The notes: generated by a model not told the origin, from the sequence alone. Shown: positions 26,223 through 36,696, counted from the first letter of the stretch. The stretch is DNA of 64,000 bases from Celoporthe dispersa (GCA_016584495.1 WAID01000005.1:930501-994500); one strand, 5' to 3'. Program-made: numbers and translations.

Positions 26223-28957
26223 TCACTGCAGCGCAATCAACTTCCACTTTGGCCGTGCCTCCACCCACGCAGCCTCCTCGATTTCTGCATAATTGACCCT
26301 TCTTGCCTTGCCGTCTACCCACTTGATCTGCAGAGCAATGACAATAGCAGGCAGGTCAAGGTCCAGAATCTGTCTCCTCGCAACCGCCACGAACTCGGCT
26401 TGGCCTTTCGAGTCGCTGAATTCCTTCCAAACGTCCGCGCTCATAAAGGAGCCTTGGCCGACCTCGAGGCCGCTGGCATCTCTGATGCTGGGTCGCTTGG
26501 CAGCTGCGTATTCAGCGAATGTTGCTCGCTCTTGCTTCTCCTCGGGATTGAGAGGCACGTCAAAGCATGCCGTGCTTGCCCAGAAGAGTATGAGATGCTC
26601 ATCGGGGAGTCTCCTGGCCTGCAAGACGTCTGCGATGGTCGGCAGGTGACGGCTGACTTCCTCGAGGGTGACTTGGCTGCGGATATGATCGTTCTCTAGC
26701 CATGGGATGTTACGGTAAGGCGTCGATGGTTTGAGAACGCTCTCGTTGACTTGAGTCCCGTTGATCATTTCGAGTCTCAGAGGATCACTCTTGTGGATGA
26801 AACAGGAGATCACGGGATACTCGCTGACTACTCTGTTAGACAAAAAAAAAAAAAAAAAGAGAGAGTCTGGACTTGGTGAAAGGATGCGGGGGTTTTGATT
26901 TCTTTTCTTACGTTTCCAGTCTCTCATCACTGACCGATACGCTTGCCTCTCCTTCCCAACCCATCCACGACCAGGTCGGAAACTCAATGTTGGTCTTCAG
27001 CGAGGTCATCGGCAAGGTACTCTTCGCGATCCTCCGCGTCGGGGTATGAAAGGAGGACCACGAGAGAGACAGCTCGAAGCGCGAACGCGGGTGGCCCCAG
27101 TGGAAGGACTCGTCGCGGACTCGCTGCATAGCCACCATGATGCCGAGAAAGGCATCATGGACGTCTCCCCGGAAAGCTGAGCTTGCGCATCGAGAAGTGC
27201 TGGACCAGCAGCCGGTACTTGTCCCAGAACTTCTTGGACGAGCTCGCGATCCGCGCCATCTTGCCGTCCAGGCTCCGCAGGTTGGTGGCGTTCAGCTGGA
27301 GCCCCTTGAAGAGCTCGAAGCGGATGGGCGTGCGCAGCTCGGGCAATCCGGCGGGCGGGATGGGGTGCTCGAAGGAGGACTCCTCGCAGAAGTAGGCGCC
27401 GTCGCAGGCCCAGAGGACTTGTTCCCGGGTGAAGATGAGGTTTCGTCGCGAGAGCGCCCGCTCCTGTAACGTCCAGCCGCGGGTGTTCCACGTGCTTATG
27501 TCGGCGTCCTCGTCTCGACGGTTGAAGAACTCACCGAAATATTTCGGGGACGCCTTGCACGTGGTGAGCAGAGAGAGCCCGGGCGAGCCTTTCTCAGGGT
27601 CTGGTGGTATGACTACGACCTCTCGCTGCTGAAACGACCTCGTACCTGGGCGGAGGCCAGCTAGTCCGGCGTCTGCATCTTCACCAAAGGCAGCGACGAT
27701 GGTGAGGAAAGCCGACCTGTAGATATTGGCCACTGGGATACAAAACATGGGTTGTCAGTGTGACTTGCAGAAACTCTTACCAGTCCATGCTCGTGAAACA
27801 ATTATCACAGGGAGAGAGATGGCCTAGAATCCACTCACTGTTGCTAATCTGCTCCGCTCTGTCATCGAGGTCAATTTTTGTTTTGCCTTGCATTATGCAA
27901 ACGGCATCAACCCAGAGAAAAGACAGCCCCAATAATCTCGTTACTGTGATAGCGTCAGAGACTGTCCTGGGGAGATCACCGTCACGGATAGAGCCCTTTT
28001 CTTGCAGCTTCGGCTCTATCTCTGCCGAGAGCATGAGCTTCTGCTTCTGTCCCCAGACGTAGCTCAATGCTGTATAGGCCATGCCTGGATCAGATGGATC
28101 GTATTTGTCGACAAGGCGGATGCACATGTTATTCACGTCGATGAAACGAACGCGAAATGTACTGCAGGATGCAAGTCAGGATCTCTCAACATCAATGGAG
28201 AACGAGGACTAAACAATTGGGCAAGTAAAAAAAAAAAAAAAAATAAGAGAGAGAAAAAATCAAGAGCGACACTGTCTCACCTTATATTATGCTCAGACTC
28301 TGTCCCACGACGATAGCAGCTTAACTCGTGGGTCTCCTCGCACAACTCCATCCAGCGCCGTGGAAGGTCCATATTGAGCGTTGGCGGACGCATTCTTCCA
28401 AGAAACAACATGTCGTCCTCTGCTGCCGCGGGCTGTCCCTCGACATGGAGAATCTTGGAGGCACCCACTCTGCAGGGCTGGACGACGTGATCGAAATACG
28501 CGAGAGACACCTCCGTATCCGACCTGGAAGCCGTGATCGCCAGGCGTCGCATCTTGAAGTACGCCTCGTTCCAGCTCGACTCGATGTCCTCGGGGGAGTC
28601 CGTGATGTGCCCATAGTGAGACGTGGGGTCTGCCCAGAACTGCACCTCGTCGCCCGTGGGTAGGGCGTTGTTCGGTGCATAATAGCCACCCTGCTGGCGC
28701 ACGACGTCGATAATGACGGCACAGAGCTCGCACTTGTCCGAGTCGCGCTGGATTCGCCCGAGGGAGCCCAGGTTCACCTTTCTGACCACGGGTGGCTCTC
28801 CTGGCCCTTTCCAGGTCCCATCTGGGAGGACGCGGGGCCAGAACCCGATACCGCTCCTGATGTCCCGTTGGGCTCTGTGAATATCGGCGAGCGTCGGGGT
28901 CGCGAGGGCCGAGAATTCGATCTGGCTGCAGGCGGTGCAAAGCTTGGCAGCTTCCAT
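26223..28957 (-). CDS. HET-domain (heterokaryon incompatibility) protein, one +1 shift
   Basis: HET-domain proteins trigger cell death when unlike fungal individuals fuse. I read four exons on the minus strand: 28957-28281, 28161-27839, 27732-26912 and 26832-26223. With one extra base removed the phases close to 809 aa. The HET core is clear: TALSYVWG (about 256-263), LSFLWVDAVCI, ANIYRSAFLTIVAAFGEDADAGL and TRGWTLQERALS. The N-terminal part has a CTACSQIEFSAL motif common in this family; the C-terminal part has FPTWSWMGWEG and IPAIVIALQIKW-like segments. The reading frame breaks at 27173-27175 (AAA on the + strand), between MRKLSF and GDVHDAFLG; an extra base there explains it. HET genes are often lost, so this could be a true null allele. 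The last intron has a T16 tract. Confidence 0.85.
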
Positions 28958-29239
28958 GGCATCGACACGACTGACTGATTACGACTTTGCTTGTTTGTGG
29001 TTTTTCTAAAAAAAAAAAATTTTCAAAAAAAATGGAAGGGTTGAGCAGCTATGGAGCACTGCGGGCACGGTGCGATCGTGAGTTGATAAGCTGCCCAGGC
29101 ATGATGAGACCAGGTTTAGAATCCTACATCAGCACAGTTCAGGGTTAATGGTTTCGTCTACCGCAGGAAGATGAGATCCTTCAGCCACAACAAGGCTGCC
29201 ACAATGCCAAATCAGTCCTGCTAGTTTTGTTTTAAGATA

Positions 29240-30239
29240 AAGTCGCAGGGGGTACTTTTCGGCACCCCCCTTTTCGGCACCCTTTCCACACACAAACAGT
29301 ACATTTTAGATAAGTTATTATAATTCAGCACAAAATATAAAAATTATAATAAATATATATCTTATTATGAATTTACTTAGATTTAGAGTAAATAACAATA
29401 AATATATATATTATCAGTTTCTTTGCTTATAAATTAAGACTTAAATTTGATATAATAGAATTGTTAAGAATTATTAATAGTGTCACGGTCAGACCCACTG
29501 GGAGCATTCAGTTGCTGTTACCGCTGCACTATATAAGCAAAAGACTAGTATGTAAGACCGAAGGTCTTACACTGCTCTCACATATATAGCCAGACAGAAC
29601 AGACAAGCAGGCAGGTTTGTAACAAATAGCATTCATATATTCTTTAACAAATATATTTTAATTTATATCTCTATCAAATATATATAATTTTAAAAGAAAA
29701 TAATATAAATATATAGCTAAAATTTATCTTTATATTACTATTGGAGAATGGAATTAGTTTTATTTTAATTAAAAAATAATTTGTAATACAATATTTTTCT
29801 ATATAAAATTTTATATTAATTTTAAATGAAAATGTTATTTAAGATAGCTCTATCTCGAACAATACAAATATTAACTTTTTTTGAATAAAATAATAAGAAG
29901 ATATATTTAAGCTATATATTCATATAATTTTCTTTTAATATTATTTATATTTAATAGAAATATATATTAAAATACACTTGTTAAAGAATATATGAACTCT
30001 ACTGCTAATCCTTAACAATTTCGCTATCTCAAATTTAAATCATATTTTAAAAATAAATAAATTGATAATATATATGTTTCTTTCTTTATATTCGAACTTT
30101 AAGTAAATCCATATAAGAAATATATTTGTTGTATTTCTTGTAATTTTCTCTGAATTTTAACAGCCTATCTAAGATGTACTGTTTGTGTGTGGAAAGGGTG
30201 CCGAAAAGGGGGGGTGCCGAAAAGTACCCCCTGCGACTT
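29240..30239. repeat. 1-kb fold-back (long inverted repeat) element, AT-rich
   Basis: The two ends match as inverted repeats. The left end starts AAGTCGCAGGGGG at 29240 and the right end finishes with its reverse complement at 30239. The outer 70 bases are nearly identical and include two copies of TTTTCGGCACCC. Inward similarity continues at lower identity (mostly C/T and A/G differences) across arms of roughly 360 bases each, once the 149-base nested LTR insertion in the left arm is set aside. The core is very AT-rich. No transposase frame is visible, so it is a non-autonomous fold-back or MITE-like element changed by RIP. I could not find a clean target-site duplication. Confidence 0.85.
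29481..29624. mobile_element. Short solo LTR nested in the fold-back element
   Basis: A 144-base segment starts TGTCACGGTC and ends TTTGTAACA, that is TG..CA ends of an LTR. It is flanked by a perfect 5-base duplication AATAG (29476-29480 and 29625-29629). Its base composition is balanced, unlike the AT-rich host, and it interrupts the left arm exactly where the right arm reads on. It holds a TATATAAG box near 29532 and a perfect 8-base stem palindrome (GTAAGACC / GGTCTTAC) at 29552-29570. The size suggests a TRIM/SMART-like or small gypsy-type LTR left by recombination. Orientation cannot be set. Confidence 0.85.
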
Positions 30240-31456
30240 ACTTCTCAAGCTGTCTCAAGCAATCCTTCAGCAGTGGGCCGAAGATAACCCGAGTTTGCGG
30301 CGGCTATAGTCGGAGTGTCTTGATCGTTTCTGGGAATTCGAGCGACAGTAATTACTGAAGGCTCTCTCTCTCAGCAAGGCTGATATGTGGATAACAATGC
30401 AGGAGACAGAGTCTCGAGAGCGACGTATATGTGCTCAGAGTCATTCTGTTAGTGAAGCAGGGAAAAACAATGATAGCAAATCTTGACCAGCTGGTATTTA
30501 CATGTCGAGGTGGGGCTGCTAGTGCTGTGTTGACCTTTCTCTCTCTCTCTCTCTTCCTCATCTTCTCAACATACGGTAGGTAGCTAGATTCCTCTCTACC
30601 TTCTTCTTGACTCTTTCTCCGGATCTATACATGTCGTATCTATCAATCATTTCTGCATATGAGAATAGTAAAAATGACCTAGACTATACACGTTCCAACG
30701 CTCCGTCCGCGTCGTCCCGCCGAGCTGAACAAGCATCTGCGGCTTATCTTCCACAAATAGACACGGCGTTATCCCTTGGCAATGACTCCTACTTTGCTCT
30801 GCCCGCAGCCATCTCGGTCGAACACTCCATCTACACCCTCGCATAGGTCTGAGGGAGTACGGACAAATCAGGCTCGCCATCGAAGTAGTGGTTCGCATAG
30901 ATCTTCGAACAAATACGAGCGAGCACACATCCATTCCTCGCCTTCGAGCCGGACACACAAATGCTTCAACGCAAATCTCGAGCCAATCGCGGAGGACTCA
31001 AAAGATCGTGAAGCTGCAATGATTCTGTTACAACTCAAGCGGCAAAAGTAACGGAGCAATATTACGGTGAATGACAGTAGTTCCTGTCTGCTTTTAGGAA
31101 TAGTGTATTAGTTTGTCGTAGCTCTTCCACGACAACTCTGCTTCGCCAAGGTTCACATCAAACCTTGTCTTTTATTGGAGCCTACATTATTTACTGCCGG
31201 TGAACTTTTTTTTCTTCTTCAATTTGCTGCAATTCGCATATCCAATCTTCCTAAAGAGCTACGTGGCATGTGCAAGGACTGGGTCCCTTATTGGCTGCTG
31301 CGCCTGAAGACATTACCCACTCCACCACCACTTTCCTAGTCTCTCACATTCGCCCCTCCGATTTCCTGCTCTTTTAGACCTCCTATGACCTCTGCTGTAT
31401 GTGAGGCTCAAAATTGACCCTTCTTACAATCTCGTGTATTGTCTTTCCGGCCTGAC
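30240..31456. other. Spacer with weak small reading frames
   Basis: Apart from the small frame at 30782-31051 I see no gene. A TC tract lies near 30536-30553 and an A/T-rich stretch near 31200-31230. Confidence 0.45.
30782..31051 (+). CDS. Possible small Ser-rich protein, maybe 3' part of a broken gene
   Basis: An 89-codon frame reads as a Ser/Arg/His-rich segment (SRSNTPSTPSHRSEG) that ends in a helix-like tail EDSKDREAAMILLQLKR. Such tails occur at the end of some fungal regulatory proteins, but I cannot name a family. A frame open from 30631 (MSYLSIISAYENSKND) overlaps it one base out of register, so the two may be one gene with a +1 shift or an unseen intron. Confidence 0.3.
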   Translation: MTPTLLCPQPSRSNTPSTPSHRSEGVRTNQARHRSSGSHRSSNKYERAHIHSSPSSRTHKCFNANLEPIAEDSKDREAAMILLQLKRQK

Positions 31457-32317
31457 CTAGCAACCTGCTCCTGCCCCGTGGACTTCTTCCGAGGTATCGT
31501 CCGCTCCTGTTTTAGAAGCGTTTGATACCATTTTTGAGCTGTCGTCCTTGTCCCCATCCTGTTTCTCAAGATCGCAGTCGTAGTAGGGCAGAGCAGCATG
31601 CTTGCCTGGAATTCCAGCAAACCAGTCTCATAGGCACTCAGGAAGAGGTGTCGTATTAGGCCTTAACCGACTTCGTTCAAAATTGCAGCCGACCAGTCCA
31701 AGCTCCTCAAGCAGCTCCTGCAGTCGACCCTCATATGTATGCACAGTGCCGGGACTAGGTTTATCGTGCAGCACAAGTGCCCATGGATGTGTGAGGTATG
31801 TGATATTATCACTTCCGTCGGGTCTTGAACTCATATCATGAATACACCACGGAATAGAGCTGTAATGCAGCATGACAGGCTAATGACAACCTCCTAATCT
31901 GTTCCAGAGGATTTGTATAGCTTTCTCGGGAATACAGACAAAAGATATAACCCGATCTTCAGCTAGTCGGCCTTCAAATCGGGTATACTCGCCGTACAGT
32001 CTCCGCTCACTCGCAAGATAGCGCTGGGGTTGATATTTCCGATTTGTCGTGGCGACACAGCTCCGCGGAATATGACGCGCAGTATGTATCTGGAAAGGTT
32101 GTGTTGGTTTGAGAATAGCCTCAAGAACTTCAACCGAACTCAATGGCGCCTCGATCATGAAAGGAACCATAGGCTCTGGGCTTGGCCCTGGAATGGTCGT
32201 CTTGGGTATTTTGTCCTGCATGTGGCGCGCTTGCTCGAAACACAACGTGTATCGTCAATGTGCGAACAGCACCTCGTGGTTTGTCTTGAGTGGGAGGTCC
32301 GCATATATTGCCGCCAT
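31457..32317 (-). pseudogene. Hypothetical gene silenced by three in-frame stops
   Basis: Reading the minus strand from the ATG at 32317 (MAAIYADLPLKTNHEVL), one frame runs 287 codons and reads like protein throughout, for example CFEQARHMQDKIPKT, EYTRFEGRLAEDRVISFVC, DNITYLTHPWALVLHD and an acidic tail DCDLEKQDGDKDDSSK. It is interrupted by TGA at 32257-32255, TAG at 31882-31880 and TGA at about 31630. Each can come from one C-to-T (or G-to-A) change of CGA, CAG or TGG codons, as expected of RIP. No frameshift is needed. I do not recognise the family. It stands next to the fold-back element. Confidence 0.55.
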
Positions 32318-33469
32318 CTTGACGGTTTTGAAGTTCTTGAGTTGTTGGTAGAGGTCGGTCTGCAAAGACAAGAGTTTGGTAGGATGTGGAAGATGTGACA
32401 GTGGGGTCTTAGGGGGTACTCTGGCTTAAGTACTTAAGTATTAATGCCTTGCAGCTTGTGAGTCAATGACGGCTCGGGGAAGGGCTAGTGCCCACACCGG
32501 TCAAGCTCACGATTGTCAGCATAGTCCAACGAGCATCCAAGAAATAATGGTTGAATTATATGGGATATCTAAATATTGAGCTTCTTGACTGCTTTGAAAA
32601 AATTGAAAGAGAGAAAAAGAGGGAAATCGGGATATTCGGGAAGGAGTGTCGATTCCGATGGCCGAAATTCTCATCACGTGCTTAGTGGTCTATGCTTCAT
32701 CTAGATCTGCAACGTTATCAGGCAGGTGCGACTTGCAGAAGCCGAGCAATCAATAAATTAGTACCTGAGAAATGTCAGATACACCCAAAGAACTCTTCCT
32801 CTTCTTCTCAAAACCATTTGAGCAGCCTGTATGTATCCTGCAATACCCTTACACACCTTGCCTCCTACGTCCTTTTACAAAAACATTAGCTAATATTACA
32901 TTGTTGTTCAAGTGACTATAATCTCTCTTGTGTAAGTTTGGCATATCTAGTAAGAGCTAAATACTATGATCGCTAATAATGTTGTTTTCCTGCTATATGT
33001 GGAAGCAACGAAGGTCGTTGCTTGTTGGTCCGTGCGCGGGTCAACTTGTTTGGGGCTTCGAGGCCCCTAGGCAGCTTTACAGTCTTCATCAAACTGCTTG
33101 AGCCCATTTGCTAATTTGATTACAGCACACAATAAGAAGCCTATCGGGTGCTGAAGAAAGGACCTCACCACAGAACACTCAAGCAGAAGCAAAACATGAA
33201 TGGTTGCAGTCTATTCGGTGGTGAGTGTGAAAGGTGAAGAGGAAAGAAGGACGAGGAGGGGGGCCTGAAGACATATCCCTCTTCTGCTTACGTAACGACC
33301 GCTAGAGGTTGTTACGTCATCCTAACCTCTGAGGGCCCAGCAAAGCCAGTGGGTTACAATCACATCTTGAAAAACGGCCTATATTGCTAATGTTTTCTAC
33401 CCCTTGAGGTGGCTCCCACTCGTCCTAGTAAGCCTTCAAGTTTCCACTTCCCACACTGTCAGGTATAAA
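32318..33469. other. Spacer upstream of the first micro-exon gene
   Basis: No gene is supported. The CRE-type palindrome at 33288-33319 is listed separately. The last bases before the ATG at 33470 read AGGTATAAA. Confidence 0.45.
33288..33319. promoter_or_regulatory. Paired bZIP/CRE-type sites in an imperfect palindrome
   Basis: TTACGTAA at 33288-33295 and TTACGTCA at 33312-33319 frame an 11-base imperfect inverted repeat (ACGTAACGACC / GGTTGTTACGT). These match known bZIP (Atf1/CREB or Gcn4-like) cores. They lie about 150-180 bases upstream of the micro-exon gene at 33470. That they control that gene is inference. Confidence 0.45.
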
Positions 33470-33993
33470 ATGACTGACCATAGCACAGAGAAGAAGAACG
33501 GTTAGTCAACTTCACTCATTTCGCACATTATTGGCTTTGATTGACATCAGCTGCCATATTATTTAGCTGGGTCAGGTAAGCTAACCTCCTTTGACAACAA
33601 TAGATCTAGGTAGACTGACTGCATTATAGCGAATCCCAAGACCAATAGTGAGTTTCTGCAAGGAACCTTTCATTAACAACACCAAGGCTGATCTTCATTT
33701 TTTTTTTCCAGAGCAAAACCGGGTCAACAAGCGTAAGCATTTCTGAGCACTAACTCTCGTGTGAATATAGCTGACTTGTTTATAGCCACAGTCTCCAAAG
33801 TCAGGAATCATGGGTTGCCAATGGAAGAAAGATATGCTGACTGTGATAAGTGTGAGCATTGTGGCCTGGCTGGTTATGAACCAGCCAACTGCTGGCGCCG
33901 CCCGGGGGTATATAGCTTCTCAGCCTGCTTTTTTCTTTTCCTAGCTTGTTTTCTCAGGCAGCTGATCTCTGCAATAGCATGATGGAGGCGTGA
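33470..33993 (+). CDS. Small micro-exon gene ending in a zinc-knuckle-like motif
   Basis: I read six exons: 33470-33500 (31), 33567-33575 (9), 33630-33647 (18), 33712-33732 (21), 33786-33907 (122) and 33958-33993 (36 bases). The phases agree and give 78 aa. Introns are 50-66 bases with GT..AG ends, for example GTAAGC with branch CACTAAC. The N-terminal part is polar and basic (MTDHSTEKKN, NPKTNKQNRVNK). The large exon carries CEHCGLAGYEPANCW: C-x2-C-x4-Y-x4-C, exactly the spacing of a CCHC zinc knuckle of retroelement Gag or RNA-binding proteins, with Tyr where His is expected. The 9-base exon is the weakest part of the model. A small intracellular protein is likely, as there is no signal peptide. 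The family is unknown to me. Confidence 0.5.
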
Positions 33994-34168
33994 GTCAACC
34001 CAGGGGTTTGATTGCCTTGAACCTATCCCATCGGTCTTTTTTTCTTCTTTCAGCCCAACCCTTAAGATATTGCTGACTTCTTGCATCACCATTCAGAGCT
34101 CAATTGCCGAGGTACCATAGTAATGTCAGGGCTCAAAAGCCAAGGGCCAGCGCAGGCCTGGCGGGGGC

Positions 34169-34400
34169 ATTGCTTTAGAGCGGAGTGCTTAGATAAATCT
34201 TATCTAGCTTATCTAAGCAATGCTAGAGCTAGGAAGTATATAAGGCTAGTATTGCAATAGCAATAAGGAGGCGAGAGAAAGAGAGAAATAGATTTAATAG
34301 TTATTTGCAATTGAATAAGCAGCTTGGAAGCAATCTATACTTTTTCATTTCACTATAATCTCTTGTAATTCTAATAAATCTAAATCTCCTGTCCTTATAA
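34169..34400 (+). repeat. Dispersed repeat copy A (RIP-like, with TATA box)
   Basis: The segment from ATTGCTTTAGAG is a diverged copy of 40389-40620. Shared blocks include AAGCAATGCTAGAGCTAGGAAG, interrupted by few changes, then a TATATAAGG box at 34238-34246, GGCTAGTATTGCAATAGCAATAAG and AAGCAGCTTGG. Most differences from copy B are C-to-T or G-to-A in this copy. The structure suggests an LTR or other promoter-bearing element end. No open frame is linked to it. Confidence 0.75.
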
Positions 34401-34446
34401 GAAACAAGCTATTAGGGGTGAGAATAGCTCTAATTATATGCAATAG

Positions 34447-34731
34447 TGTTATGACCCATCCAACATACAGGTCACGAAGTTAATTGTGCTACAGCTACCC
34501 GGAACGGAACCCCTGAAGCCGAGAGTCCAACACTTTAGTACGGAAAATGAGCCCGGAGATGACCGTGACCCTGCGAGTGGACAAAGAGCGACAAAAGGGA
34601 CAACGTTCCATAGATCGTATGCCGTAGCTGTGTCCCTAATCCGTAAAATCCTAGCACCGAGGGTGCCTTTTCCGGCGGCCCCGCAGCTGTGCATTGTCCC
34701 TGGTTCTTGCATCAGCTGTTGGTTCATAACA
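34447..34731. mobile_element. LTR-like unit with inverted ends TGTTATGA..TCATAACA
   Basis: A 285-base, GC-balanced segment begins TGTTATGACC and ends GGTTCATAACA, giving 8-base inverted ends within TG..CA boundaries, as in LTRs. It stands out from the AT-rich flanks. I find no clear target-site duplication (AATAG on the left, ATGGG on the right), so it may be a truncated or recombined solo LTR. Confidence 0.5.
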
Positions 34732-35477
34732 ATGGGCTATAGCAAGTCCGACCTTTAACCCTCCCCCACATGAATCCGAGGTCCAGTATAAATAATAGAA
34801 GAATGCTATGAAAGGAAACAAAAAAAAAAAAAGGAAAAGAGAGAGGGAGAGAGAGGGAAGGAAAAGGAAGAGGGAGGGAGGGAACAGAAGAAGTGAGAGG
34901 AGAAAAGACAACAGGGAAAAAAACACTACGGGGCAATACCTTCGCGGGTCGTTGGGGCCGGTTGTTGGAGGCGGTTGGTGCCCGTGGCCTCTATAATACC
35001 TGCATGATAAATGGGCGAGCAGGACTCCACAGCCGACCAGTTGGCAAGCTGATATAGTCCCACGGTAGACACAACGGTTGTTCTAGGGTATATTGATCAG
35101 TAATATTGACACAGCTGAAAAGGAGGGCGAGCGCACCCAAACGGTGTCATGTTCACAAAGCAACTTCAAAGTACGGGCTACTAGCTCTTGGAGCGACGAC
35201 AATGAACGCACAGTGAATGGAAAGCAGCACAGCTTGCTTTAACTTTGTCCCCTAGCTCTATCAAAGTACTCCAGAACTCCCCAAACCCTCAAAATACACG
35301 ACCTGCTGTAGTTGATAACCGGCTTTAATCTATCATACAACCAAAGCTCCTTGAAAACGCCCCGTATTCGCTCCCTGTTTGAGTCAAACAACTATATTCA
35401 AAACTGATGTGAAGTAAGAAACCATATTCAAACCCAGTCTGAAGACAGACTTTAGCACCAAGACAGAATCATACCAA
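34732..35477. other. Spacer with purine-rich tract
   Basis: A GA/AAG-rich block lies at 34808-34920; open frames in it are composition artefacts. I see no gene up to the end of the deaminase-like gene at 35478. Confidence 0.5.
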
Positions 35478-36125
35478 TCAAGCAAAGAACTTGACAGCAA
35501 CAGCTCCAGTTTCTTCCTCGTTAAGGCCACGAGTCCACACCTTGACTGAAGATGGAAGATGGTCTGCGCATCCAGGCCATCCATCCTTCGCCGCACACGG
35601 CGCGAGGGGCCCAACGGCTTGCGAACCCTTATTCTTGATACCGTAAGCCGCAATAGCGGACCCAGCGGGCAGGGTGATGGTGGATCCGGAGATGGTTGCC
35701 CAGCCGTTGTTCAATGCGATCGCGACGGCATTCATCTCGGCACAGTTGCCGTAGTAGCGGTGGTTGGCGTTGGGCACGACACTGCATGTCTGCGGCGACT
35801 GGACGCCAGCCACCGAGTAGACGGAGCTGGTGCTGATGATGGCCTTGCCAGGAATGAAGAGAACCGCTTGCACGGGTGGAATTTCTGCTTGTGGCACGTC
35901 GTCGGCTTTCGCGAGGGCTACCATGCTGGTGTAATCTTTTTCGACTTCACCTTTGATGGTGGCGCCCTGCATAGACGTAATGGTGGTGGTCATGACTTCC
36001 TGAAACCAGTAACCGCCGTTGACATCTTCCTGTCGTGTGAGCGCGGCGTAGGTGGAGGGTATCAGGACTTGAAAGACGGTTACGAGGAGGAGGAGGAGGG
36101 ACGATGGGCGAAGAAGAGCGTTCAT
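35478..36125 (-). CDS. Secreted deaminase-fold protein (CAE / PC..C motifs)
   Basis: A single-exon gene of 215 aa. Residues 1-27 form a signal peptide (hydrophobic run LLLLLVTVFQVL before STYAA). The C-terminal half has the zinc and proton-shuttle motif of the cytidine-deaminase fold: NCAEMNAVAIAL with Cys128-Ala-Glu130, and PCAAKDGWPGC with Cys177 and Cys186. These are the three metal ligands and catalytic Glu expected. The C-x8-C spacing is longer than in housekeeping deaminases and recalls the YwqJ-like and related deaminases found in secreted toxin systems and as secreted proteins in fungi. Substrate (nucleoside, nucleic acid or other) is unknown. The start at 36125 directly precedes the signal peptide. 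The frame is intact, unlike several neighbours. Confidence 0.75.
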   Translation of the reverse strand: MNALLRPSSLLLLLVTVFQVLIPSTYAALTRQEDVNGGYWFQEVMTTTITSMQGATIKGEVEKDYTSMVALAKADDVPQAEIPPVQAVLFIPGKAIISTSSVYSVAGVQSPQTCSVVPNANHRYYGNCAEMNAVAIALNNGWATISGSTITLPAGSAIAAYGIKNKGSQAVGPLAPCAAKDGWPGCADHLPSSVKVWTRGLNEEETGAVAVKFFA

Positions 36126-36696
36126 TTTGAACGTTATCGGAGTTGGCTTTCGAGAGTGAAGATTTAAGATGTGGTAGCTTGGATGCGAAGATCAGTGAGT
36201 GAGTGAGTTCGGCTTCTCAATGATGTAGCCAGTCTCTGGGACGACATCGACACAATATATACACTGACGGGGTCGGGGTTCACTCGCATTCACGCGCCTC
36301 TCTCGTTCAGCTCATTTGTTGCGGCCATCTTCGAAACGATGATTTGGCCCGTCAGCCGGTCGCAGGCGGTTGACAACAAGATAATAACCTCAATCTCGAC
36401 CAGGTCAAGCTCGATCTGGCGGCCATCTTCTGGTTATTATAATATTTGTCTACGACAGCCGACTAACACCGTGAATGGTTATTTTTAGGCAGGGGTAGGT
36501 CATTGGAGCCTCACCAGGGGCGCAACAGTAAGCGTTACTTAGTAACCTACATCCGAGGATTCTAAATTTAGCGCCCTTCTGTCAGCACTCTCAAACGTCG
36601 AAAATCAATAACATTTTGCTTGCGTTCAAAGAAGTGGTTCGCCTCTTGCTTCACGAATCCGCTGTTCCGTCCTCCGCACACTGCTGGCTTGCTAAT
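36126..36696. other. Intergenic region between divergent deaminase-like and F-box genes
   Basis: Promoters of both genes should lie here. ATATATAC near 36254-36261 is a possible TATA-type element for the deaminase-like gene. I see no reading frame of note. Confidence 0.45.

Noticed and set aside
29240..30239. Mitochondrial or plasmid insertion, because of high AT content
   Set aside because: The inverted arms and transition-biased differences fit a RIP-degraded fold-back element better, and no mitochondrial gene is visible.
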